A DNA stretch of 64,000 nucleotides, taken from positions 62,001 to 126,000 of the forward strand of contig CAVQEH010000015.1 of NCBI GenBank assembly GCA_963711455.1, read 5' to 3'. The position numbers and the translations under genes were made by a program. Every line of letters begins with the position of its first letter. Positions within the stretch are counted from its first letter, which is position 1. The notes under the pieces were generated by a model. That model made no database searches, was not told where the DNA came from, and saw only the letters and a list, made by a program, of their open reading frames with translations. Of the stretch, positions 29,223-37,561 are shown one piece after another. The stretch is from DATFVA01 sp963711455. Lineage in GTDB: Bacteria; Bacteroidota; Ignavibacteria; Ignavibacteriales; Ignavibacteriaceae.

Positions 29223-29425
29223 TTTAACTCCTCTATTTATATATTTATTTCAATTAAAATAGATTAGAGGCAAGAACACAGAAGTGAACTGTGATTTGAA
29301 AGAGGTAATTTTTTAATCATATTAACACCTTTCTTTTTTGGGGGAAAAATGATAATCAAGAAAAAAATAGAATTTACTCTTGTTAGAAACTCAACGATTC
29401 TGTTTAATATATTGAACTCCAAATA

Positions 29426-29461
29426 ATTCGGGGCCGTTAATATTTATTAACAACCCCGAAT
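29426..29461 (-). terminator. Two-part stem-loop downstream of duplicated-domain gene
   Basis: ATTCGGGG pairs with CCCCGAAT and, inside it, GTTAATA with TATTAAC, giving a 15-bp stem with one 2x2 internal loop. It begins 16 bases beyond the stop of the gene ending at 29477 and is a strong terminator candidate. Confidence 0.65.
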
Positions 29462-29476
29462 GAGGAGGCAAAGAAA

Positions 29477-31336
29477 TTATTTAAGTAATATCATTTTTTT
29501 AACCGCTGCATTATTATTAGATTCTAATCTATATATATATACTCCCGAAGGTAAATTCGCTGCATTAAAATTAACTTTATGTGTTCCCGCAGGTAAATTT
29601 CCAGATACTAAAGTTGATACTTTCTGTCCCAAAACATTATAAATATTTAGGGTTGTAAATCCTGATTTACCCAAAGTAAATGTAATCTTAGTTGATGGGT
29701 TAAATGGATTCGGATAGTTTTGAGACAATTCAAACTGGACAGGTACAGTTGATGGATTTCCCTTTACCTCTGTTGGTCCTGTTGATGCTATTACTGCATT
29801 GGAAATATCGATTTCATCGACAGCAAAAAAGCCCCATCCTGCTGTAAAGGCATCTACAGCTTCGATAATGACTTTTTGACCGGCATATGCGGAAAGGTCG
29901 AGTGTATCGGCTGTTAATGTTTTTTTGTTTGATACTAATACACTGGTAAGGAACGAGCTATCGGCGGCAGAAAGCACGGCAATACCATGAGAACCGTCCT
30001 TATATCTATCGGTTTTCCAATTAGCATCTGGTTCAGGCGCAATGGCTCCACGACCTGCATCCCCACCTTCGGCCCAGACAATCAGCATGGCATTATCAGA
30101 TAATTCAACTACTGGAGATGAGGCAATCTGGTCATTAGCCGCATCATGGAGAGCGTCACCCCATTGGCTCAGGGCGTAAGTATTGAGGTAACTGGACTGA
30201 CCGCGACTGTTCATGTACTCAGGATAGCCTGGATCAAATACATGAAAAGGATCGTTACAGCTGCTATATTCGAGTACACCGTCAGCATTAATATGACAAT
30301 CACCAGCTTCTGCAACTGCAGGCTTTTGCCCGTCATACTGGTTGGGAGGCCCTACGGACCAGGCAACACCGGCGCTCGGCAGACCATTACTTCCTCCTGC
30401 ACCTGTTACTGCCTCATCACCGGCAATGGTGGTATCTTCTGGAGCAGGTGTAGCAGGTTTTGCGCTCCACAATGTGAATCCATCTTTGTTGCCGCTCTCA
30501 AAGGTCCACTGAATCCCTGCGGATGGCGATACTACTCTTGCGTTAGAAATATCGATTTCATCGACAGCAAAAAAGCCCCATCCTGCTGTAAAGGCATCTA
30601 CAGCTTCGATAATGACTTTTTGACCGGCATATGCGGAAAGGTCGAGTGTATCGGCTGTTAATGTTTTTTTGTTTGATACTAATACGCTGGTAAGGAACGA
30701 GCTATCGGCGGCAGAAAGCACGGCAATACCATGAGAACCGTCCTTATATCTATCGGTTTTCCAATTAGCATCTGGTTCAGGCGCAATGGCTCCACGACCT
30801 GCATCCCCACCTTCGGCCCAGACAATCAGCATGGCATTATCAGATAATTCAACTACTGGAGATGAGGCAATCTGGTCATTAGCCGCATCATGGAGAGCGT
30901 CACCCCATTGGCTCAGGGCGTAAGTATTGAGGTAACTGGACTGACCGCGACTGTTCATGTACTCAGGATAGCCTGGATCAAATACATGAAAAGGATCGTT
31001 ACAGATGCTATATTCGAGTACACCGTCAGCATTAATATGACAATCACCAGCTTCTGCAACTGCAGGCTTTTGCCCGTCATACTGGTTGGGAGACCCTACG
31101 GACCAGGCAACACCGGCGCTCGGCAGACCATTACTTCCTCCTGCACCTGTTACTGCCTCATCACCGGCAATGGTGGTATCTTCTGGAGCAGGTGTAGCAG
31201 GTTTTGCGCTCCACAATGTGAATCCATCTTTGTTGCCGCTCTCAAAATCCCAGCGAACAGTCTGTGCTTTAACAAATACAGATGAAAAGCATAATGTTAC
31301 AAACACAATTGCAACCATACTTTTAAAAATATTCAT
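29477..31336 (-). CDS. T9SS-secreted protein made of two near-identical tandem domains
   Basis: Secreted, surface-bound or released cargo of T9SS. Signal peptide 1-24. Residues about 27-272 and 275-520 are the same domain twice, differing at only a few residues (SPNQ versus PPNQ, SICN versus SSCN). Each unit runs from WDFESGNKDGFTLWSAKPAT to FFAVDEIDISNA, with a jelly-roll look suggestive of glycan binding, but I recognise no family. The C-terminal about 90 residues are a T9SS type A signal (QNYPNPFNPSTKITFTLG to KKMILLK). Codon choice in the repeats is more GC-rich than in neighbours. The near identity points to recent duplication or gene conversion. Promoter-region similarity to the DUF1593 gene upstream suggests co-regulation. 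Confidence 0.8.
   Translation of the reverse strand: MNIFKSMVAIVFVTLCFSSVFVKAQTVRWDFESGNKDGFTLWSAKPATPAPEDTTIAGDEAVTGAGGSNGLPSAGVAWSVGSPNQYDGQKPAVAEAGDCHINADGVLEYSICNDPFHVFDPGYPEYMNSRGQSSYLNTYALSQWGDALHDAANDQIASSPVVELSDNAMLIVWAEGGDAGRGAIAPEPDANWKTDRYKDGSHGIAVLSAADSSFLTSVLVSNKKTLTADTLDLSAYAGQKVIIEAVDAFTAGWGFFAVDEIDISNARVVSPSAGIQWTFESGNKDGFTLWSAKPATPAPEDTTIAGDEAVTGAGGSNGLPSAGVAWSVGPPNQYDGQKPAVAEAGDCHINADGVLEYSSCNDPFHVFDPGYPEYMNSRGQSSYLNTYALSQWGDALHDAANDQIASSPVVELSDNAMLIVWAEGGDAGRGAIAPEPDANWKTDRYKDGSHGIAVLSAADSSFLTSVLVSNKKTLTADTLDLSAYAGQKVIIEAVDAFTAGWGFFAVDEIDISNAVIASTGPTEVKGNPSTVPVQFELSQNYPNPFNPSTKITFTLGKSGFTTLNIYNVLGQKVSTLVSGNLPAGTHKVNFNAANLPSGVYIYRLESNNNAAVKKMILLK
29802..30502. repeat. Tandem repeat unit A (701 bp), offset 744 bp from unit B
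   Basis: Aligns without gaps to 30546-31246 with only a few substitutions (for example cactgg/cgctgg, ctgcta/atgcta and ggccct/gaccct). The unit boundaries are sharp: GAAATATCGATTTC at one end, GCCGCTCTCAAA at the other. Confidence 0.95.
30546..31246. repeat. Tandem repeat unit B (701 bp)
   Basis: Second copy of the 701-bp unit, separated from unit A by a 43-bp unique linker and fused in frame to the signal peptide of the gene. In-phase offset of 248 codons. Confidence 0.95.
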
Positions 31337-31823
31337 AAGTGAACCTCCTTAATTAGTTAGTTAAATGAATATGCATAGCGTTGATTAAATGAATAATTTT
31401 AAAATTCAGAATAGTTGATATCAAATTGATAATTTTATTGTTTCGTTTTGTTATTTTTGTTTACGAAAAATTACGTAATATTACTTTTAAAAGCAATAAT
31501 GAAAATAAATAAAAATATTATTTTCTTATTATTGATTGATCGAAATATTTTTCAGATATAACGGGGTAAAGCAGAAAAATGGAGCGATGCAAATAATAAA
31601 TAGAAGAAATCAAAGGAAATTAAGTGAAAGGATAGGTGTAAATATTTTTCATATTTAATTGATATCAATGTTACTCAATTTTTGTAATAGTTTTAGTAAG
31701 TTCTTTACAATCAACACTTAAACATGATGAACACGTCGAGGTATCAGTCATACTCATCCTTTGCGTGGATAGATTGTAATATTCTAATCCATTGCTAATA
31801 CTTGTCTGCCACCATATGAAATT
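31337..31823. promoter_or_regulatory. 487-bp gene-free region with shared upstream block
   Basis: No gene. It carries the upstream region of the tandem-domain gene. TTGATATCAA occurs twice (31415-31424 and 31659-31668). TTTCGTTT (31441-31448) is followed 46 bases later by TTAAAAGCAATAATGAAAAT (31487 onward); the same pair at the same spacing precedes the DUF1593 gene at 33886-33955. A shared activator/repressor site is likely, perhaps for the DeoR protein encoded next to it. Confidence 0.45.
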
Positions 31824-33563
31824 TTATTTCAAAAGAACTAATTTTTTAGTTTGTTGAAAATTACCTGCCTGCAAACGGTAAAAATATAAACCACTGGGTA
31901 ACCCCGAAGCATTCCAAACCTCTTTGTGTACTCCCTGATGTACCATTTCATCAACCAGGACAGTGACCTCTTCTCCAACAACATTGAAGATTTCCAATGT
32001 CACATGCGTGGAGTTTGGAATTGAGTATTCAATAGTCGTATTAGGATTGAATGGATTGGGATAGTTCTGCTCAAGGTTGAAATTAGTAGAGATAGATCCT
32101 TCTTTTTCCTTAACATCGGTTGCATTTTCAACAGTCAAGATCACCCTTTGATACCGCGTTAGTGGAGGTGTTCCATTATCCGTCACTTCACAAATAACAT
32201 GAATGGCCTCACTTGAACCAGCATCGATTGGTATTGTAAAGAAGGCATTTTGCTTTCCGGCATTTTGGATATCGATGTTTCCTATATAAGACCCTGCCTC
32301 CTCATACTGCCACCAGGAATAAGCCAATTGATCCCCATCCGGATCATAAGATCCCTTGGCACTCAATTGCACAGTATCACCAGGGTGCGCTGTGATTTCC
32401 AGAGTATTGTTCAGCAAGACAACTGGCGGGTGATTGGCTTCAGCATATGATTTTACACACCAATTAGCCCGTGCTGCAAAATCATTCTGAAGTGCATCTA
32501 CCCAGCGCACTATCGGCCTATAATATGTTGTCATCCAATCAGGATGTGACGGATATACACTTCGCATGTAATTCCTTCCCCAGGCTGTACTCGTGTACCA
32601 TCGTCCTGTAGGATACGTGTAGTTTGGCTCGGGGACCGAATCTAGCCAGGTATTCTCACGCACTTTGATGTACCTTCCACCCCAACTCCCCCAGTTTGGA
32701 TGTTCAAGGTTACCATTGCTCAAACCGGTATTAATTAGATAAATGAATGACGGACTGTCGCCTTCCGATCTGAAATCTCCACCATTATATCCCGATTTTT
32801 CTCCTTGTTTATATGCCTGATAGAGTAAACAGAGCTGGCCATGTCCATTCAGGATGTTTGATGTCATCCAATCACTTTTAAGATACACTTGTTTGTCGGC
32901 AGGCATAATTTTATTCCAATCGTAAGCAAAGCACCAGAACTGATCGGAGATAATCGTAAGGATGTTGTACTTCCCCCAATGGGGCCGGATATACGATTGA
33001 TAGGTTCCATCCTGCTCCCAGATGAAGAAGAAGCGTATTTTATTTGCCACATACGCCATTTTTTCCGGGTGAGTTTCTTCGATGGTTTCCAAAGCTCTGG
33101 CGATAGTATTGATACCACCCCAAGAAATCAGCCATATGGGACGGTTGTCCGTTGTGTCCAGAAGTACATTAACAATAAGTTGAGAACCTGGTGTCACTTC
33201 ACTTGTATCATCTTCTGTTTTCACATTACCTAGCTTAGTAACCGACTGCAGATACTCCGGTGTGGGATAAGCCGTGTCATGTTTGATCAGATTGGGGTAG
33301 ACTTGTGCATATACATCCAAGTATGGTTGCTCCCAATTATCTCCAGCCCAATTATGGTCCTGTGCATGGTATTGTGAGCTGGTTTTTATAATACCCTCAA
33401 CATCAAATTCATCTGCATAGAGCAGAAACCTTACCAAAGAACACTGGTCATCAACCTCTCCATCCGTATTGACAATAACCCGTATCTTTTGGGCTGCCGC
33501 CAGGTTAAAGTAGAAACCTAAAATGATGACAGCGGATATTAATAGCAATAGATATTTTCTCAT
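31824..33563 (-). CDS. T9SS-secreted DUF1593 nucleoside-hydrolase-like protein, copy 2
   Basis: Close homologue of the protein at 1054-2514, with a longer C-terminus. Signal peptide 1-24. The nucleoside-hydrolase-like core opens with VNTDGEVDDQCSLVRFLLYA (D34, E36, D38, D39) and keeps QFWCFAYDW, WGSWGGRY and similar blocks found in copy 1. Residues about 385-480 are the Sde182 C-terminal PKD-like domain (AKGSYDPDGDQLAYSWWQYE). The last about 85 are a T9SS type A sorting domain (QNYPNPFNPNTTIEYSIP to KKLVLLK), absent from copy 1. Transcribed just downstream of the DeoR gene and sharing an upstream block with the tandem-domain gene, so probably regulated separately from copy 1. Confidence 0.88.
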   Translation of the reverse strand: MRKYLLLLISAVIILGFYFNLAAAQKIRVIVNTDGEVDDQCSLVRFLLYADEFDVEGIIKTSSQYHAQDHNWAGDNWEQPYLDVYAQVYPNLIKHDTAYPTPEYLQSVTKLGNVKTEDDTSEVTPGSQLIVNVLLDTTDNRPIWLISWGGINTIARALETIEETHPEKMAYVANKIRFFFIWEQDGTYQSYIRPHWGKYNILTIISDQFWCFAYDWNKIMPADKQVYLKSDWMTSNILNGHGQLCLLYQAYKQGEKSGYNGGDFRSEGDSPSFIYLINTGLSNGNLEHPNWGSWGGRYIKVRENTWLDSVPEPNYTYPTGRWYTSTAWGRNYMRSVYPSHPDWMTTYYRPIVRWVDALQNDFAARANWCVKSYAEANHPPVVLLNNTLEITAHPGDTVQLSAKGSYDPDGDQLAYSWWQYEEAGSYIGNIDIQNAGKQNAFFTIPIDAGSSEAIHVICEVTDNGTPPLTRYQRVILTVENATDVKEKEGSISTNFNLEQNYPNPFNPNTTIEYSIPNSTHVTLEIFNVVGEEVTVLVDEMVHQGVHKEVWNASGLPSGLYFYRLQAGNFQQTKKLVLLK

Positions 33564-34227
33564 TTGTTGTTCTCCTTTTTTATCATATAATTATTGGCAA
33601 GGTGGTATTTGCATCATTCCATCCGCGTTGTGAAGTTACATAAAGAATCTGTTCACCAATCTTGATACTTCTTCATAGGATCCTCCTGCAGTTCTTCTAA
33701 TGGACCATCGATCCACTAGTTTTGCAAATCAGGTGTTTATTATAGGTTTCTATACATAGGTGGTTGGTATGACAGAAAACTTCCGGTTTTTCCACGGAAT
33801 GCCGCCCATCATAAAGTGTCCCATCATTCTAAATCCGGAATAGTTGATGTTTAACAGAAATTAAGGACGGTTCAAAATCCATTCATTTCGTTTAATTACT
33901 TTTGGTTTCGTTAAGTTACTTAACCATTTCATTAAAAGCAATAATGAAAATGAATTATTAGGAAAACGAAACTTATACAAAATAGTAACAAACAAATGAA
34001 GAATGAGACCATAACTATAAAAAAAAAGTATTTAAACGGGAAAAATTGAGCAATTAAAAACTAAAAAAATCCGATCAAAATAATGCATTGTAAAACGATA
34101 TATTAAATTCCTATATAATCATTTAAGAATCTTAATTGTTTGGACTTTTAATTAGGAATAAATAAGAATAGTCCGCTTAAATGAAATTAAAATTTCTGAA
34201 TGACTGAAACATTTGTAAATTTGATTC
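33564..34227. promoter_or_regulatory. 664-bp gene-free region upstream of DUF1593 copy 2
   Basis: No convincing frame. Holds the candidate regulatory block TTTCGTTT (33886-33893), a second TTTCGTT (33906-33912) and TTAAAAGCAATAATGAAAAT (from 33932), all mirrored upstream of the gene starting at 31336. GAATAGTTGAT near 33838 is shared as well. The far part (33960-34227) is A-rich and featureless. Confidence 0.45.
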
Positions 34228-34992
34228 TCATTTAGCTATAATAAATTTCACATCATATGTTTTCAACCATTCGACATCATCGGATTTTATTTTTGAGTCT
34301 GTTATAAGGTAGTCTATTAGAGATAGGGGACCTAAACTGGCAAAAGAATTTTTTCCTAATTTTGTGGAATCAGCCACTAAATAAACCTCATTTGATGATT
34401 CAATCATTGCTCTCTTTACTACAATATCACTTATTCCCGGGTAAGTCAGACCGGATTTTAATGTAATGCCTGCTGTTGCAAGGAATAACTTGTCAACATG
34501 AAGGTTTTGAAAATAATCTGCTGCCTTTTGACCAGTTAATGAAAGTGTCGGTGCCTTGAATTCACCTCCGGTTACATTAACGTTTATTCCTGATTGAGCT
34601 CCTAATATAAGAGCTATATTAAGCGCATTTGTAATTACCGTCAGATTTTTAAATCCTGTTATGATCTTTGCAATTTCAGAAGTTGTAGAACCCGAATCAA
34701 GTATTATTGTATCTCCATCGTGGATATATTCCAATGCCTTTTGAGCAATTACAACTTTCTCATTAAGGTTTTCCTGGTTCAATAATTTAAAATCGCGGAC
34801 ACTTAACGCCACGTCTTTGAGGTAAGCTCCACCATGTTCGCGATTAATAAATCCTTTTTTTTCTAAATGCTCAAGATCATGACGAATTGTAACCTCGGTT
34901 ACTCTAAATATTTTGCTTAGGTCCAAAACCGTAGCATGTCCGTCTTCCCGAATTAATTCAAGTATTTTTTCACGTCTTTGATTTGATAACAT
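34228..34992 (-). CDS. DeoR-family transcriptional regulator
   Basis: Sugar-phosphate-responsive regulator. Residues 1-57 are the DeoR winged helix (RREKILELIREDGHATVLDL, VTEVTIRHDLEHLEKKGFIN REHGGAY). Residues about 75-235 are the DeoRC effector domain with the phosphate-binding DSGSTTSEIAKII, VNVTGGEFKAPTLSLTG and DKLFLATAGITLKSGLTYP. Standard length. It lies 665 bases upstream of the second DUF1593 gene, and the duplicated TTTCGTTT elements found before two nearby secreted-protein genes resemble the CGAAA-containing sites used by many DeoR proteins; regulation of those genes is therefore a reasonable inference. Confidence 0.92.
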   Translation of the reverse strand: MLSNQRREKILELIREDGHATVLDLSKIFRVTEVTIRHDLEHLEKKGFINREHGGAYLKDVALSVRDFKLLNQENLNEKVVIAQKALEYIHDGDTIILDSGSTTSEIAKIITGFKNLTVITNALNIALILGAQSGINVNVTGGEFKAPTLSLTGQKAADYFQNLHVDKLFLATAGITLKSGLTYPGISDIVVKRAMIESSNEVYLVADSTKLGKNSFASLGPLSLIDYLITDSKIKSDDVEWLKTYDVKFIIAK

Positions 34993-35660
34993 CTTATTGT
35001 TTCCGGTTTGAATAGATGAGTGTTTATTTAAATCAAACTGCTTGGTTTATCAATACTAACCTTTTTTAAAAGCAACGATAATCACAATGCAAATTTATTA
35101 CATTGTTGGGTAATTCAAAAATATTTTTTATCAATCTTTCCGAATATCTTGGAATGCTTATTTTATTCTAATCGGTTAAAAAATGTATTTAAAAAATAAT
35201 TGCTTTAGAGGTGATCCGATTTACTTTAAATGTAATTTGTTCTTTTTGAATCTGTGCTTCCCATTTTACGTAAATGGTCACATTTTATGAACTTTAATCA
35301 GTTTTAACATTATATCTCAAAATAGTCTGGAATCAATTTCACGCTCAGGATCTATTTACATAATTTTGTTCTATTAATCCGTGAATAGCTTTTTCCGCTC
35401 CAAGGAAATGGTTAATTTTTGCGAAGTTATAATAACATATTAACATTCCAGCACCTCAGAATATTGCATTGACATGCTGAGATATAGTTTTACTCACTTT
35501 CCTTTATCCCCTTTCCTTTTCTTCCCCAAAACGTTAATTGAGTCCTGATTTTTTTCCCTTTCCAATAAAGACTTTTACACATTTTTTATGTTATAATTTA
35601 TAATCAGTAATAGTAAATCCCCTATAGTATATCATACCTTTCCCCAAAAAATTCCCCTTT
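34993..35660. other. 668-bp gene-free region
   Basis: Nothing supportable except the promoter of the DeoR gene and, at its far end, a sequence block repeated near 63 kb (see the repeat at 35503-35570). Confidence 0.3.
35503..35570. repeat. Mobile-element flank repeat, copy 1
   Basis: ACTTTCCTTTATCCC... through GTTAATTGAGTCCTGA and TTTTTTCCCTTTCC is clearly related to 63015-63082 (ACTTTCCTTCATCCC..., GTTACTTGAGCCGTGA, TTTTTTATCCCTTTCC). In both places it lies on the downstream side of an SF3-helicase remnant, so it probably marks one end region of the same element family. Confidence 0.6.
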
Positions 35661-35954
35661 CTAAGCATTGATCTTTCCTTCACCCACCCCATTCACCCTC
35701 GAATAAAAAACCTCCTCATCCTGCTCAAATTCCACCTTCCCTCCCGACAAAGCTTTTAACGCCTTTTTTGCAATATCGGTACGAGCAAATTCCACCCGGA
35801 ACATCCACCACTCACAATTCAACCCTTTCCCGATCAACCTAAACTTTTCCCTCCTCTTCATCTTCTCGGCAGCTTTCCTATTCGTGGTTTGGAAACGATA
35901 AAAAGGCTTCCCCCTTTCCTCTTGCCACATATAAATCATATTGTTAACCCTCAT
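35661..35954 (-). CDS. Small basic protein of a mobile element, function unknown
   Basis: 97 residues, rich in K, R and E, no signal peptide or membrane segment. I do not recognise a characterised family. The core FYRFQTTNRKAAEKMKRREK, EWWMFRVEFARTDIAKKALK looks like a real, compact alpha/beta domain rather than a chance frame. M6 could be the start (MIYMWQEERG). It lies between an element-flank repeat and a broken SF3 primase/helicase gene, all on the same strand, so it is most likely an integrative-element accessory gene. Confidence 0.55.
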   Translation of the reverse strand: MRVNNMIYMWQEERGKPFYRFQTTNRKAAEKMKRREKFRLIGKGLNCEWWMFRVEFARTDIAKKALKALSGGKVEFEQDEEVFYSRVNGVGEGKINA

Positions 35955-35971
35955 TAATTAATTATTCAAAT

Positions 35972-36036
35972 GGACACTTTTTGTAATATTTCTCTTGACC
36001 GATTGAATTCCGCCATAATTTCCGTCCAAAGTGTCC
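35972..36036. repeat. Inverted repeat GGACACTTT / AAAGTGTCC
   Basis: GGACACTTT at 35972-35980 and its exact reverse complement at 36028-36036, directly upstream of the 97-residue gene. GTGTCCAAAT recurs at 36031 and near 63768, and CTGTCCAAAT near 36098. These look like iterated binding sites of the element's own replication or regulatory protein. Confidence 0.4.
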
Positions 36037-36147
36037 AAATACCTTTAACCGATTGAAAATCGACATTTCCGTTTTATCTGCCGTAATGCACCAAACTGTC
36101 CAAATCCTTTTGACTGGCAACAGATAACAACCACCAATTTATCCACT

Positions 36148-36185
36148 GAAGCTTTTTAAGCGTAGGTGGAAGCTTTAGCGTAGGT
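36148..36185. repeat. Short direct repeat in element noncoding region
   Basis: GAAGCTTTTTAAGCGTAGGT is followed immediately by GAAGCTTTAGCGTAGGT. The pair lies just downstream of the SF3-helicase remnant, next to a C/A-only stretch (about 36186-36262). Meaning unknown. Confidence 0.45.
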
Positions 36186-36263
36186 TACCACAACCAACAA
36201 ACGACATACAACAAACCACACCATGTGCCAACCACCAACCCCCGACCACCAACTTCCCGGCTG

Positions 36264-36887
36264 CTAAGCCGCCTCCTTCTCAACAAACTTGATATTCCTC
36301 TTACTCCCCGATTTACTTTCCACAACCTCCATCCCCTTTACCTTCCCCCATACCTTCAGCCACCGGCTAAATTTACTCTGCGTCAGCTTGCTCGTACCAT
36401 TTGCCGGATCGAATTCTTCATACTCCTTCTTAAAGTTTTCAAACAGTTCCTTCTTCTCGTACTCTTTCCTCAGCTCAATCACTTCAGCAAATTCCACAAA
36501 CTACGTGCAAGTTTCATCAATCAGTTTTTTCTTTTCAAGATTTATATACTCATAAGCGACTAATCCCTTTCGTAGATATAGCTGCAAACATCCGATCATA
36601 AAATTATCAAAGTCGCTCCACTCACCTTCATTCCAGCCGCCAAAGAAAGGCTTTCCAAAATCATCAATTGGTCTGTGAGATTTGTTATAGTAATCTGAGA
36701 ACTCAATAATAAATTGCCGATCAAGTGTAGAGTCATCAACTCCGGCAATTGAAAAGTTTGTTGAGAAAACTACTTTTAGGTGATTCATCATAACTAAGAT
36801 GAACCTCATCTTTGTTTTTTCTCTCAAACGTAATTCCGTCTGTAAAAGATGAATTTGCATCGGAAATTGAAAGAGGAAACCATACAA
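36264..36887 (-). pseudogene. SF3-helicase/primase C-terminal fragment, interrupted by a stop codon (copy 1)
   Basis: Two adjoining frames are one gene. The upstream part has NHLKVVFSTNFSIAGVDDST, LDRQFIIEFSDYYN, the sensor/arginine-finger stretch of phage- and plasmid-type SF3 helicase-primases, then MIGCLQLYLRKGLVAYEYIN. It stops at an in-frame TAG in LIDETCT*FVEFAE and continues to a proper end at 36264 (KFSRWLKVWGKVKGMEVVES to EKEAA). The copy at about 63.3 kb reads DETCQEFVEFAE here, so CAG GAG has become ACG TAG. The N-terminal Walker A portion is missing; homology starts near 36830. A dead relic of an integrative element. Confidence 0.75.
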
Positions 36888-36967
36888 TAGAAGAAGATGA
36901 AAAAATCGATACTGTAATAAAAGATTGCCTTTATATGGAAGTCAAAGAAGCTGAAGAAAAATTTTAG
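36833..36967 (+). pseudogene. C-terminal scrap of an unknown acidic protein
   Basis: An open stretch reading IPSVKDEFASEIERGN... KDCLYMEVKEAEEKF and a stop looks protein-like (acidic, helical), but has no start codon and abuts the opposite-strand SF3 remnant. Probably the tail of a gene from the same element family, joined here by recombination. I do not recognise it. Confidence 0.3.
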
Positions 36968-37041
36968 ATGGTTGCCAACAACTAAAATTTTAGAAGAATT
37001 AATTATTGATGAAATTGAATGACATATTCAATTAAACTTAT

Positions 37042-37246
37042 AATGATTCAGATTACTTTGAAAAAAGATTAAGCTAGCAGATAGAGATGGAAAATTTATC
37101 TAGCATATTTGACAAGAACGGGTTAGGAAACGAAAGATCCAAAGCAGGCGAACAGATAAAAGCCACAAGAATAGAAAAGATATTTGGCACCACTATCCAG
37201 CCAGAAATATCAAAAATGGATCATAAACTGCTGAAGGCAAAAAGGC
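37042..37246 (+). pseudogene. Sak4-like ATPase gene, 3' fragment copy A (decayed)
   Basis: Nucleotide similarity to 43686-43890: NDSDYFEKRLS*QIEMENLS, SIFDKNGLGNERSKAGEQIK, EISKMDHKLLKAKR. It carries an in-frame TAG and breaks off after KAKR, missing the last about 30 codons present in the other copies. No promoter or start. Followed by about 300 bases without recognisable features, then the histidine kinase gene. Confidence 0.7.
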
Positions 37247-37561
37247 TTAATTATTGAGCACAGCATAAAGCTTCCCAGTCCCAAAGCCAAATAGTAGTAA
37301 CCCTCTTTTTACAAACAACAATTAGAGAGTTGATTTCCCGAGACTCTTTTTCTCTTTTTAAAGAATTAATTTGAAAATTAAATTTTTTAAATGTAAATTA
37401 AAAAAATTCAGCATTTAAAAGACATCAAGATAATCTCTGCAAATTAAATAGAGATTTTATGAATAGTAAAGCGATATAATATGCAGAAAAAAAAATGAAG
37501 ACTACAGTAACGAGACAACTCCAGGGAATTAAAACCAAGCTGGACTTTTAGAAACTAAATT
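37247..37561. other. 315-bp gene-free region before histidine kinase
   Basis: AT-rich, no supportable frame, no clear promoter motif. It must contain the expression signals of the histidine kinase gene if that gene is active. Confidence 0.3.

Noticed and set aside
30146..31285. Long plus-strand open frames (171 and 131 codons) inside the duplicated gene
   Set aside because: They are antisense to a clear T9SS cargo gene, nearly identical to each other because the gene is duplicated, and have no ribosome-binding site or recognisable protein features.
36186..36262. G-quadruplex on the minus strand in the C/A-only tract
   Set aside because: Only short G runs occur with one longer GGGGG; four runs of at least three G are not found.
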